Positions 18,551 through 26,674 of a stretch of 64,000 bases of DNA are shown piece after piece (the stretch's first letter is position 1; the number at the start of each line of letters is the position of its first letter). The notes beneath the pieces were generated by a model. The model saw only the letters and a list, made by a program, of their open reading frames with translations. It did no database searches and was not told the origin of the DNA. Made by a program: the position numbers and the translations under genes. The stretch comes from Paenibacillus cremeus (lineage in GTDB: Bacteria; Bacillota; Bacilli; Paenibacillales; NBRC-103111). Where the stretch lies: positions 54,021 to 118,020 of the forward strand of contig NZ_VNJI01000020.1 in assembly GCF_007786445.1 (NCBI RefSeq), written 5' to 3'.

Positions 18551-19812
18551 CGGGAACAAGCGAAAGAACGATTTTTCTGGCGGATTGCCAGAGCTTTTAT
18601 GCCAGTGTGGAGAAGGCGGATCATCCGGGCCTTCAGGGGAAGCCGGTGGCGGTGGCCGGCGACCCGGCGCGCCGTTCGGGTATTATTTTGGCGGCCTGTC
18701 CGATTGCCAAGAAGGCTGGCGTCACGACGGCGGAGCGGCTGGGCGAGGCGCTGGCCAAGTGTCCGGAGCTTGTCGTTATGCGTCCGCGCATGCAGCATTA
18801 TATCGATGTTTCCCTTATGATTACGGACATTTATAAGGAATATACGGATCTGGTGGAGATTTTCTCTATCGATGAGCAGTTTCTGGACGTGACCGGAAGC
18901 CTGCACATGTTCGGGGATCCTCTGACGATTGCCCGCTCTATTCAGCAAAAGGTTATGCAGCAAACCGGCGTTTGGGTGCGAGTCGGCATCAGCTCCAATA
19001 AAATTCTCGCCAAAATTGCCACGGACATCTGGGCGAAGAAGAACAAGGAAGGCCTATTTGTTTTACACAAAGCCGATATTGAGAAGCTCTGGAGCGAGCC
19101 GGTGCACAAAATGTTCGGCGTCGGCTCCCGGATGAGTGCGCATTTTGCCCGACTGGGCATGCATACGATCGGCGATATTGCGCAGACCCCGCTGCCGAAA
19201 CTCCAAGAAAAATTCCGCCTGCGGTTCGGCAAGCAAAGCGATATTCACGCCGAGGTTATGTGGCGAACCGCGAACGGAATTGACGACTCTCCCGTGACGC
19301 CGGGCACGTTCCATACGCCGCCCAAATCCGTGGGCCATATGATGACGCTGCCTAGAGACTATATCGAGACCTCCGAGGTGGATACGATCCTGCTGGAGCT
19401 GACGGAGGAGGTGTGCCGGGATTGCCGCCGTAAGGGCTATATGGGGTGGGTGGTGTCGGTCAGCTGCATGTGCAGCCCTTACGAGGCGCCTACGGGCTTC
19501 TCCCGCCAAATGAAGATGCCGGACCCCACCAACAATACGAACGCGGTATTTGAGTCGGCTAAGGTGCTGTTTTATCGGTACTGGGATAAAATGCCGGTTC
19601 GGCGCATTGGCATCATGCTCAGCAATCTGATCGACGATGACGGCTATCAGCTGACGCTGTTCCAGGATCAAGTGAAATCCAGAGCCTTGGATAAGGCCAC
19701 GGATCAGATCAAGGACCGGTACGGCAGCGCCGCGATCGTCCGCGCCTCGTCGGTCACCGCATCCGGGCAGGCGCTCGACAGGTCGAAGAAAATCGGAGGA
19801 CATTTTAGATGA
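18547..19812 (+). CDS. SOS-induced Y-family DNA polymerase (UvrX/UmuC-like)
   Basis: This translesion polymerase has 421 residues. The palm motif FLADCQSFYASVE carries D13, and SIDEQFLD carries D109 and E110; these bind the catalytic metals. A helix-hairpin-helix follows around MFGVGSRM, then the little-finger domain. Q368-F372 (QLTLF) is a good beta-clamp-binding motif. The sequence is closer to the plasmid/phage UvrX and YqjW type than to housekeeping DinB. ATGA overlaps with both the previous gene and the next make a tight three-gene operon behind LexA boxes. Confidence 0.92.
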   Translation: MTGTSERTIFLADCQSFYASVEKADHPGLQGKPVAVAGDPARRSGIILAACPIAKKAGVTTAERLGEALAKCPELVVMRPRMQHYIDVSLMITDIYKEYTDLVEIFSIDEQFLDVTGSLHMFGDPLTIARSIQQKVMQQTGVWVRVGISSNKILAKIATDIWAKKNKEGLFVLHKADIEKLWSEPVHKMFGVGSRMSAHFARLGMHTIGDIAQTPLPKLQEKFRLRFGKQSDIHAEVMWRTANGIDDSPVTPGTFHTPPKSVGHMMTLPRDYIETSEVDTILLELTEEVCRDCRRKGYMGWVVSVSCMCSPYEAPTGFSRQMKMPDPTNNTNAVFESAKVLFYRYWDKMPVRRIGIMLSNLIDDDGYQLTLFQDQVKSRALDKATDQIKDRYGSAAIVRASSVTASGQALDRSKKIGGHFR

Positions 19813-20306
19813 GCAAGAAACTCGAAGGCAATGGGCTGTGGGAATCCAGCCGCATGATGCTCCCGCAGCATAAAGAACAATCGATGTCGAGTCACCAGGG
19901 TGCGCCTTCGCTGAACCAGGAGCCGCCGAGCCGCAAGGAGCTCGAGATGATCCGGGATTCGATCCTGCTTCCGATGGCTCTTCGCATGGTCGAAAAGATC
20001 AGCGTGGATGTGGAACGCTCCTCGCAGACGCTGAAGCTGATGTACGCGGCCGCGACCAAAATTTTGGCGATCACGATCCGCGAGGATGTAAAGAAAACGA
20101 AGAAGGCGCTGCTCGAGCGAGATATCCGCGTCTTCGACGAGGCCAAGGATGACGCCGCGCTTCACTATCGGTACGTGTGCCGCGGCCGTGAGGATCGGCT
20201 GATCATGACCAAAGAGTTTATGAAGGCCGGCATCAGCGTCAAAATCGGACATTACGTGCAGGGGCTTGTCACGCTGCTTCAAGAGGCGGCTACCAAGCCT
20301 AAATAA
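19809..20306 (+). CDS. YolD-motif protein, third gene of SOS polymerase operon
   Basis: This 165-residue protein begins GNGLWESSRMMLPQHKE, resembling the motif of YolD-like proteins that accompany Y-family polymerases in Bacillales and are thought to stand in for UmuD. The rest (about residues 40-160) is unlike YolD. It instead resembles the first gene of the operon: a KELEMIRDSILLPMAL start and LLERDIRVFDEAKDD matching the RQDIKVLTTEMN stretch. It looks like a YolD motif fused to a second copy of that domain. Its ATG overlaps the polymerase stop. Confidence 0.75.
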   Translation: MSKKLEGNGLWESSRMMLPQHKEQSMSSHQGAPSLNQEPPSRKELEMIRDSILLPMALRMVEKISVDVERSSQTLKLMYAAATKILAITIREDVKKTKKALLERDIRVFDEAKDDAALHYRYVCRGREDRLIMTKEFMKAGISVKIGHYVQGLVTLLQEAATKPK

Positions 20307-20314
20307 TATAGCCC

Positions 20315-20362
20315 AAAAGGATGTGCTCGCTTCGTATGATGGTGGCGACCGCATCCTTTTCT
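20315..20362 (+). terminator. Terminator of the SOS operon
   Basis: AAAAGGATG (20315-20323) pairs with CATCCTTTT (20352-20360), with a long inner loop that has weak extra pairing. Confidence 0.6.
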
Positions 20363-20437
20363 CATGTTATGCGTATTAATGGATACAGATTAGAGTAGAG
20401 CCAGCAACTATAGAACAAGAAAGGAGTGCTGATAGCC

Positions 20438-20893
20438 GTGTCCCGATTGGAATATCGATTGTATGCCGAGGGCAGTGAGACGTATCCGCTGCTGTATTAT
20501 TATGACCGGATCGGCAAAGACGAGGTGCTGCTTCGCTTTGCGTGCGATTATTTTATCAAGGATGGGCGGGTGTATGAGAAGACGTCCTGCGCTGTCGAAG
20601 CTTCATGCTATGTGATCTATGTCCAAGAGGCCGAGGACGAACGCGTGATGCCATTATGGGGAACCCCGAAGGGCTTTAGTCGTCGGGCAATCACCATGGA
20701 GCTGAGGGAGTATCAAGAGGGAACCGCCGATTATCCGCTCATTCGCACGTTCAGCTTCCCTGATCCGCAGGAGGCGCTGCTGCATTTGCAGGCAAATTAT
20801 TTGATGGTGGGGGACACGGAGTGGTGCCGCACCTCGGCTGAGATTGATGAGGACCGGGAAACGTATGTGTTCTACGCCGTTCCGAACCACTGA
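20438..20893 (+). CDS. Conserved protein of unknown function, 151 residues
   Basis: This acidic soluble protein starts at GTG 20438, 11 nt after AAGGAG. It is rich in beta-prone aromatic stretches (LYAEGSETYPLLYYYD, YVIYVQEAEDE). No known family is recognised. It precedes the lipoprotein and ATP-grasp genes by short gaps and may be co-transcribed with them. Confidence 0.7.
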   Translation: MSRLEYRLYAEGSETYPLLYYYDRIGKDEVLLRFACDYFIKDGRVYEKTSCAVEASCYVIYVQEAEDERVMPLWGTPKGFSRRAITMELREYQEGTADYPLIRTFSFPDPQEALLHLQANYLMVGDTEWCRTSAEIDEDRETYVFYAVPNH

Positions 20894-20922
20894 ACATTGA
20901 AACCGACAGGAGGGATTGTCCA

Positions 20923-21219
20923 TTGGAACAGCAGCAAGACAGCGGAAAGCCGATGAAGCGAACGCTGTCCACTCCTAAAATGTTGAAGCTGTTCGTGGCT
21001 TCGACCCTGCTTCTGGGCGCGACCGGCTGCTCCGGCTCGCAGTCCAATTGCGTCGATCAGAATAACGACGGCTATTGCGATAACGGCAGTGGCAGCAGCA
21101 GCGGCGGCCGTGCCTACTTTAACTCCAGTGGCAGCTCGGGGAAATCTGGCACCTCGACCGGCGGGATTTCGTCAGGCTCGCATGGCGGGCTTGGCAGCAG
21201 CGGTTCGTCCAGCTCTTAA
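20923..21219 (+). CDS. Ser/Gly-rich putative lipoprotein, YgiB/YjfM-like
   Basis: This 98-residue protein starts at TTG 20923 after AGGAGGG. A basic N-terminus (KPMKRTLSTPK) is followed by a hydrophobic stretch and ATGC, an atypical lipobox because the -3 position is Ala. After the Cys comes DQNNDGYCD, an EF-hand/Excalibur-like calcium loop, and then a Ser/Gly-rich tail. Architecture and position beside a glutathionylspermidine synthase-like gene recall the DUF1190 proteins YgiB and YjfM. Homology is suggested by context rather than shown. Confidence 0.7.
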   Translation: MEQQQDSGKPMKRTLSTPKMLKLFVASTLLLGATGCSGSQSNCVDQNNDGYCDNGSGSSSGGRAYFNSSGSSGKSGTSTGGISSGSHGGLGSSGSSSS

Positions 21220-21251
21220 GGAACAGCGATGAAAGGTGGAGAATCATAGGG

Positions 21252-22532
21252 ATGACAACAGCAGGTCGAAGCGAGACGCTGCCGAGCGAGTATGCCCTTC
21301 GGCGGGAAGCGATCTATGGCCCGCTTCGGCAGGAAGGCGTGTTTACTTGGGACCGCATGTACGATGAGGAATATGCGCTGGCGGGACTATACCGGCTGCC
21401 GCGTGAGCAGCACCGGGAGCTGCTGGCCGCAGCAGAAGCGCTAGGGCGCGTCTATGCCAAGACGGCAGCTGCGGTGCAGCAGGGACCACCGGACCTGTGG
21501 TCCGAGCTCGGGCTGCCGGAGGCGGCGTTCGGTGCGATCGCGCTGCGCTATGATCCTGCCGTGCCGACGCTGATCGGCCGGTTTGATTTTGCGTACACGC
21601 CGGGCGGGCTCAAAATGCTGGAGTTCAACAGCGATACGCCGACAGGCATTGTGGAAGCGTTCCACGTCAACGGCCGCGTCTGCGCAGCGTACGGGGCCGT
21701 GGACCCGAACCAGGACTGCAGCGGCCGGCTGCAGGACGCCTTTCGCCGGCTGCTCGGCGTATACCGCGAAGCGGGCGACCGGACGGAGCGGGTCGTCTTC
21801 AGCGCGCTCGATTGGCACGAAGAGGATGCGGGAACGACCCGCTACTTGCTCGCACAATCGGGTGTGCCGGGAGCCCGCTTCGTGCCTTTAGCCGACCTTC
21901 GCGTCGCGGGGGAGCGGCTATGGGCGCCTGCGTCCGACGGGAGCCAGGGGGAGCACGAGCCGGTTGACGTGCTGTACCGGCTGCATGCGATCGAGAAGCT
22001 GGCGGAGGACCGTGATGAGGACGGCTACCCGACCGGGAAGCATGTGTTAAGGCTGATTGCGGACCGTTACCTCGCTGTGATCAACCCGCCGTCGGGCTTC
22101 GTTTCGCAAACGAAGGCGCTGCAGGCGCTGATCTGGAATTTGCATGAAGCGGGGCAATTTTTTACGCAAGAGGAACATCAGGTGATCGCAACCTACATGC
22201 TCCCCACGTACCTGGAGCCGTGCTTCGAGGAAGGCACTGCGTATGTAGCGAAGCCGATACTCGGCCGTGAGGGCAGCGGAGTGACGATTTACGGTGAGAG
22301 CGGAGCTATTCAAGAGAAGAACGGCGAGAGCGAATATTCGGATCAGCCGATGGTTTATCAGCAGTACGCGGAGCTGCCGGAGGTTCAGGTGGAGACGCTC
22401 GCCGGGCCATATCATGGCCGACTCTTATGGGGCTGCTTCCTCATCGACGGCCGAGGCGCTGCGGTGATCGCCCGGGTTGGCGGACGCATTACGAGCAATC
22501 TGTCGTACTATTTACCGTCAGCGCTTAGCTGA
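21252..22532 (+). CDS. Glutathionylspermidine synthase-like ATP-grasp ligase
   Basis: This 426-residue protein resembles the C-terminal synthetase of GspS and the standalone YgiC/YjfC proteins. Visible motifs are GRFDFAYTPGGLKMLEFNSD with EFNSDTPTG (Mg-ATP and acceptor site), AKPILGREGSGVTIYG (ATP-grasp loop) and the C-terminal SNLSYYLP. It lacks the amidase domain of E. coli GspS. Such enzymes join an amine to a carboxylate using ATP. The true substrate is unknown, and Firmicutes normally lack glutathionylspermidine. It lies between the lipoprotein and the DUF350 gene. Confidence 0.85.
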   Translation: MTTAGRSETLPSEYALRREAIYGPLRQEGVFTWDRMYDEEYALAGLYRLPREQHRELLAAAEALGRVYAKTAAAVQQGPPDLWSELGLPEAAFGAIALRYDPAVPTLIGRFDFAYTPGGLKMLEFNSDTPTGIVEAFHVNGRVCAAYGAVDPNQDCSGRLQDAFRRLLGVYREAGDRTERVVFSALDWHEEDAGTTRYLLAQSGVPGARFVPLADLRVAGERLWAPASDGSQGEHEPVDVLYRLHAIEKLAEDRDEDGYPTGKHVLRLIADRYLAVINPPSGFVSQTKALQALIWNLHEAGQFFTQEEHQVIATYMLPTYLEPCFEEGTAYVAKPILGREGSGVTIYGESGAIQEKNGESEYSDQPMVYQQYAELPEVQVETLAGPYHGRLLWGCFLIDGRGAAVIARVGGRITSNLSYYLPSALS

Positions 22533-22559
22533 CACACCACCGCAGGAGGGATGACCCGA

Positions 22560-22994
22560 ATGACGCAATGGGCTGCGATCGTAAATTTTTTGATTTATTT
22601 AGGAGTGACGGTGCCGCTGATGGGCGTGGGCCTTTTGTTTTTCAACCTGACTACACCGTACAGTGAATTCGGCTTGATCCGCCATGGCGGGGAAGTGACT
22701 GATCCGGCGAAGGTCGCGGCAGGAAAAGCGGCAGCCTACGATCTGGGCGGAAAAATGATCGGTCAGGTGCTCGTACTTGCTTCGGCCGTGTATCATTCCC
22801 TCGGGCTCCTTGATTTGATTGTCTGGGGCTTGATCGGCATTGCATTTCAAATTATCATTTTCTATTTCTTCGAGCTGCTGACACCGTTTAAAGTGCTGGC
22901 TGAAATTCCTAAAGGCAATGTAGCGGTCGGCATTTTTTCTTTTTGTTTAAGCTTGGCGTCGGGGCTGCTCATGGCCTCGCTAATCAGCTACTAA
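22560..22994 (+). CDS. DUF350 family membrane protein (YjfL-like)
   Basis: This 144-residue protein has about four membrane helices (residues 5-28, 58-80, 86-108 and 118-143). It contains KAAAYDLGGKMIGQ between helices one and two, typical of DUF350/YjfL. ATG 22560 lies 9 nt from GGAGGG, whereas ATG 22551 touches it and is rejected. It ends the cluster. DUF350, DUF1190 and a GspS-like ligase travel together in enterobacteria as yjfL-yjfM-yjfC. Confidence 0.85.
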   Translation: MTQWAAIVNFLIYLGVTVPLMGVGLLFFNLTTPYSEFGLIRHGGEVTDPAKVAAGKAAAYDLGGKMIGQVLVLASAVYHSLGLLDLIVWGLIGIAFQIIIFYFFELLTPFKVLAEIPKGNVAVGIFSFCLSLASGLLMASLISY

Positions 22995-23007
22995 AGCATC
23001 GCGTGAC

Positions 23008-23037
23008 ACCGTCAGGAGATTAGTCCTGGCGGTTTTT
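23008..23037 (+). terminator. Terminator of the GspS-like cluster
   Basis: ACCGTCAGGA (23008-23017) pairs with TCCTGGCGGT (23023-23032) with one G-T, then T5. Confidence 0.85.
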
Positions 23038-23208
23038 CCTGTGTAAACAATTATAAACGACAGGAATCGCCAAAAGGTTGCAGAAACCACAAAAATTTTT
23101 TCCTAAATTTTCTAGGAACGGCTGACGATAAAAACTATGACCCTGACCGTTACATGAAATCGGGATCAAATTGCACTTAGGTGAACTAGAGAGGAGAGAA
23201 GAATACTG

Positions 23209-25356
23209 ATGTACCGGTTAGACAAGAAGATGCGTCTCGGGTGGTTGAGCCTGGTGTTCACCCTCATCGTCAGCCTGATAGCGCCGATGCAAGCTTTTGC
23301 AGCAAATGGCGATGTCAAAGGGATTGAATTCGAGAACGCAACGCCTGTGTTTCTGTATGTCGAGCAGCAAACGGCGCAGCTGAAAGTGCTGGCTACCATT
23401 GAAGGGGCGGAAGCGAAAAAAGACGTGACCAGCGACGCCGTATGGGTATCGTCCGCACCGCAGGTCGTGAAAGTCGACAAAGGGCTGCTGACGCCGCTCG
23501 GCAAAGGAAATGCAACGATCACGGCCAAGTACAAAGGCTTTACGCTGACCTTGAGCGCCACGTCCAGCTTTTTGTTCGAGGAGCTGAAGTTAAGCACCGA
23601 TACCGCCATCGACTTGGATCTCGGAGCACCGGCGATGGAAGTGAACGCGTTCGCAGTGGAAGCGGATGGCCATTCGTATGATGTTTCCGACGATGCGGCA
23701 TGGACATCCTCTAACGCGACTGTCGCAACTGTAAGCAATGGCATGATCATAGCAGTCGGGAAAGGATCGACTACGATCACCGTCAAATACAAAGGACTGT
23801 CTGACTCCGTCAAAGTGAACGTCGCATCCCCTTACACGTCCTTGCAAATCGAAGGTGCTGCGGGACTGGAGCTCATGGTAGGCCAAGAGGACACGGCGTT
23901 GAAGGCTAAAGCCGTCTTAACGGGCGGTTCCTATGAAGAGGTGACGGACAAAGGGACGTGGACAACCTCCAATACCTCCGTGCTGACCGTAGAGAAGGGG
24001 AAGCTCAAGGCGGTGGGCGCGGGTACGGCCAAAGTGGCGGTCAGTTATTTGGGCGTCACTGCGGATACGCAAGTGATCATACGGCTTCCCTATCAAGCGG
24101 TGATCGTCTCACCGCAAAAGGACCTGTACATGTTTACCTCCGATTCGCCGGTACAGCTCAGCTCGTTTGTCAGCAACGATGCGATAAGCCGATCAGAGGT
24201 TACACTGCAGGCCAGCTGGTCCACCAGCAATCCGATGGTAGCATCGGTCAGCAACGGCTTGGTCTCACCGAAGGCGGTGGGAAAAAGCACGATCAAAATC
24301 AGCTATCGCGGCTTGACGAAAGAGCTCGCCGTTACGGTTCTGCCCGTCATCTCCAAAGTGACCATCGATTCGGAAGACATCACCTTGTTTAAAGATGAAA
24401 TGCGTGATCTTCCATCGGTGAATGGACAAGACCTGGACGAAGAGGAGCTTGACTTTTCACCGCTGGCTGAATGGGTATCCGATCACGAAGACGTCGCCAA
24501 AACCGTAAATGGCAAGCTGGTGGCTGTCCATCCTGGAACGGCTCAGCTGACGGTCACGATGAAAGGATTCACGGATACGGTGAAAGTGACCGTGCAGGAA
24601 AAAGTGTTAGTCGTACGCCCCGAGATGACGAACCTGAGCATCGTTGTCGGGAACGAAGTTAGCTTGCCATCCGTCAAAGCCATTTTTGAAGACGGCACTG
24701 AACAGGATATCGGCTCACTCATTACGTGGAAGCCGTCATCGCCGAACTTGCTGGTCAAGGAGGGCAAGCTGAAGGCGCTGCTCAGCGGCAAAGTCAATTT
24801 GGTGGGAACCTATTTGAACAAAAGCGTGACCATTCCGGTTCTGCTGGAAGAACCGCTGGACGGCTTGACGGTGGAACCGGGGTCCATTGAGTTAAATCCC
24901 GGGCGCAGCCAATCCATCCGTGTCAAAGGCGCTTACGCCGATGGGAACGAAGTGCTGCTTACGACCAAGGTCGTATGGACTTCTTCGGATAGCAGTGTTG
25001 CGTCCGCCAAGGGCTCTTTTGTCAAAGCGGTCGGAGAAGGGACAGCGACCCTTACCAGCTCGTACCAGGGCAAGCCGCTGAGCATTCAAGTCAAGGTCGT
25101 TCCAAAGCTAATGAAGCTGCAGGCTTCCGACACATCGGTGAAGGTGAAAGCAGGGGAAACGGCAGTCGTTCACGTTCAAGCATTGTATGACAATGGGGCA
25201 GCGGTCGACGAAACCGAAGAAGCGATCTGGACGTCCTCTAACACGTATGTGGCGACCGTATCCGGCGGTGTGATTACAGGAGTGAAGAAAGGCTCGGCAA
25301 CGATCAAAGCTACATTCAATAAGAAAACCGTCAGTATCCGCGTTACAGTCAATTAG
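23209..25356 (+). CDS. Secreted protein of eight bacterial Ig-like (Big_2) repeats
   Basis: A signal peptide (basic MYRLDKKMRLG, hydrophobic core, cleavage after MQAFA) leads into 715 residues made of about eight Big_2-type domains. Each repeat is roughly 80-90 residues with the recurring pattern VWTSSN-x-VATVSxGxITxVGKGxATITVxYKG; the repeat ends are visible as AKYKGF, VKYKGL, VSYLGV, ISYRGL, VTMKGF, GTYLNK, SSYQGK and ATFNKK. No sortase signal, S-layer homology domain or catalytic domain follows. It is probably a surface or matrix adhesin, or a filament released outside the cell. GAGGAGAG precedes the ATG. Confidence 0.88.
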   Translation: MYRLDKKMRLGWLSLVFTLIVSLIAPMQAFAANGDVKGIEFENATPVFLYVEQQTAQLKVLATIEGAEAKKDVTSDAVWVSSAPQVVKVDKGLLTPLGKGNATITAKYKGFTLTLSATSSFLFEELKLSTDTAIDLDLGAPAMEVNAFAVEADGHSYDVSDDAAWTSSNATVATVSNGMIIAVGKGSTTITVKYKGLSDSVKVNVASPYTSLQIEGAAGLELMVGQEDTALKAKAVLTGGSYEEVTDKGTWTTSNTSVLTVEKGKLKAVGAGTAKVAVSYLGVTADTQVIIRLPYQAVIVSPQKDLYMFTSDSPVQLSSFVSNDAISRSEVTLQASWSTSNPMVASVSNGLVSPKAVGKSTIKISYRGLTKELAVTVLPVISKVTIDSEDITLFKDEMRDLPSVNGQDLDEEELDFSPLAEWVSDHEDVAKTVNGKLVAVHPGTAQLTVTMKGFTDTVKVTVQEKVLVVRPEMTNLSIVVGNEVSLPSVKAIFEDGTEQDIGSLITWKPSSPNLLVKEGKLKALLSGKVNLVGTYLNKSVTIPVLLEEPLDGLTVEPGSIELNPGRSQSIRVKGAYADGNEVLLTTKVVWTSSDSSVASAKGSFVKAVGEGTATLTSSYQGKPLSIQVKVVPKLMKLQASDTSVKVKAGETAVVHVQALYDNGAAVDETEEAIWTSSNTYVATVSGGVITGVKKGSATIKATFNKKTVSIRVTVN

Positions 25357-25373
25357 GAGACCGGCGACACGAG

Positions 25374-25409
25374 CAGCATTCCGTACATCTAGTGCGGATG
25401 CTGTTTTTT
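25374..25409 (+). terminator. Terminator after the Ig-repeat gene
   Basis: CAGCAT-CCG arms (with single-base bulges) around CATCTA, followed by T6 from 25404. Confidence 0.75.
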
Positions 25410-25527
25410 ATTTTCCCTTCATCCTATCCAATTCTAAAGAAATTTTAAGTGAATTGCGTCATAAAATGCATGTTCAAATCATATATATTGTCTATAATTG
25501 AAGTTATATGGGAAAAGGGGTCGAAAA

Positions 25528-25716
25528 ATGTATTATTGTATCCTTTGCGGTGAAATCCATCACTCTAATTACAAGACGCTCGAAATGACGAGCGAATGGA
25601 TCTTCAAGACGGGCTTTCGATACATCAACGATACGCTGTATTCAGCCGGCGTATGTCAGCAATCCATATGCGCAAGCCAGCCCGCGCAGGTACAGGTACA
25701 GTCGGCAACCGCGTAG
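25528..25716 (+). CDS. Small Cys-containing protein of unknown function
   Basis: This 62-residue protein begins MYYCILCGEIHHSNYKT. The CxxC and HH could bind zinc as half a site, and two more Cys lie near CQQSIC. AAAAGGGG is 7 nt before ATG 25528, and a -10-like TATAAT lies at 25493-25498. No family is recognised. GC content is lower than in the core genes. Confidence 0.5.
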   Translation: MYYCILCGEIHHSNYKTLEMTSEWIFKTGFRYINDTLYSAGVCQQSICASQPAQVQVQSATA

Positions 25717-25961
25717 AAATTTTACAGCAGGGCAGAACAGTGAATAAACAGCGAGCAAACGGACATAATACATTACGACGGTGAGTAGTGAGGTGTTGTT
25801 CCGTTGGGCTATCCTGACGAGAAAGACCAGGGAAGTTGTTCTTGAATCGACCATAGAAGCGAGGAGATGTGCCAAAGACACGGATAACGCGTTATGGTAA
25901 ATACCGAGCTGACCAAGAGGTTCTAGGCAAGAGTACCAACTGAATCCATTCACCGTTAAGA
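25717..25961. other. Gene-free interval, possible small RNA or 3' untranslated region
   Basis: No open frame with a ribosome binding site was found on either strand. The interval is followed by a good terminator, contains local inverted repeats such as CCATA/TATGG (near 25849-25895) and could be a non-coding transcript. It may equally be the 3' end of the 25528 transcript. Confidence 0.3.
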
Positions 25962-25985
25962 AGAACTCCGCAAGGGGTTCTTTTT
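25962..25985 (+). terminator. Intrinsic terminator
   Basis: AGAACTCC-GCAA-GGGGTTCT type stem followed by T5; an 8-bp stem with a GNRA-like tetraloop. Confidence 0.8.
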
Positions 25986-26024
25986 CTAGGTTGCGATAAC
26001 CGTTGCAACAAAGGAGGATGCAGG

Positions 26025-26291
26025 ATGGCAATTGAAGTTGGCGAAGTGTTCACCCTTGTGGATGAAGAAGAGATGGAGCAGGAAGTCGAAGTGCTGGGCG
26101 CGCTAACGATCGAGGAGCAGAACTACATAGCGGTCGCTTATTTGGACGAGCTGGAAGAGGAGTCGGCGGAAGAGGATGTCGATGTCTTTTTCCTGCGTGT
26201 GGCGGACAATGATGAATTGTCGGCTATCGAGAGCGACGAGGAATTTGAGAAGGTGTCTGCGGCCTTTGACGAGGCGATGGAGCCGGAATAA
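26025..26291 (+). CDS. DUF1292 family protein (YrzB-like)
   Basis: This 88-residue, very acidic protein has the DUF1292 pattern GEVFTLVDEEEMEQEVEVLG, then YIAVAYLDELEEE and VFFLRVAD. Members are small conserved proteins of Firmicutes with no known activity. AGGAGG lies 9 nt before the ATG, and it has its own terminator downstream. Confidence 0.85.
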   Translation: MAIEVGEVFTLVDEEEMEQEVEVLGALTIEEQNYIAVAYLDELEEESAEEDVDVFFLRVADNDELSAIESDEEFEKVSAAFDEAMEPE

Positions 26292-26313
26292 TATGAAGCC
26301 GTCATAGAAAAGG

Positions 26314-26354
26314 AAAAAGAACGCTTCCCGATCAACCGGGGAACGTTCTTTTTT
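26314..26354. terminator. Terminator between DUF1292 gene and the convergent Tyr/Pro-rich gene
   Basis: AAAAAGAACG-TTCCC arms pair with GGGGAACGTTCTTTTTT with one bulge. A- and T-runs flank the stem, so it can work in both directions. Confidence 0.8.
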
Positions 26355-26361
26355 CATGGGC

Positions 26362-26613
26362 TTACGATGGATAAGTTCCTGGGTATGCGCCTGGATAATA
26401 CGGATAGGGGTAAGGAGATGGGTAGGGATATGGATAAGCTGGCGGATATGGGTAAGGATAAGGGGAATAGGGAACAGGAATCGGTACGACTAGCGGATAA
26501 GGGGGATAGCCGTGGTAGCCATGATGAGGATAATAATCCGTATGACCGGTGTGACCGATGTATGTTCCTGTATGGCCGCTATGAACGACAGGGCGAGACA
26601 ACTCTTCAGACAT
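26362..26613 (-). CDS. Tyr/Pro/His-rich small protein, probable spore coat component
   Basis: This 83-residue protein starts MSEELSRPVVHSGHTGTYIG and continues into HGYHGYPPYP and repeated PYPYP units. Tyr, Pro, Gly and His make up most of the second half. Such compositions are typical of cross-linked spore coat proteins. ATG 26613 follows GAAGGGAG on the minus strand; upstream starts have none. A near-perfect sigma-K promoter lies directly upstream, supporting late mother-cell expression. No named coat family is recognised. Confidence 0.7.
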   Translation of the reverse strand: MSEELSRPVVHSGHTGTYIGHTGHTDYYPHHGYHGYPPYPLVVPIPVPYSPYPYPYPPAYPYPYPSPYPYPYYPGAYPGTYPS

Positions 26614-26645
26614 CGAATATGCTCCCTTCATGAAATTACACAATA

Positions 26646-26674
26646 CACTATGCCCAAAGCAGGAAAAGGGTGCC
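26646..26674 (-). promoter_or_regulatory. Sigma-K promoter of the Tyr/Pro-rich gene
   Basis: Minus strand: CACC (26674-26671), 16 bp, CATAGTGTA (26654-26646). This meets the sigma-K consensus mACm-N16-CATAnnnTA at every fixed base. The start point would fall about 25 nt before the ATG. Confidence 0.7.

Noticed and set aside
25455..25490. Sigma-E-like pair TCATAAA ... CATATATA upstream of the 25528 gene
   Set aside because: The -10 departs from CATACAnT at two places, and a plain TATAAT lies closer to the gene; too weak to call.
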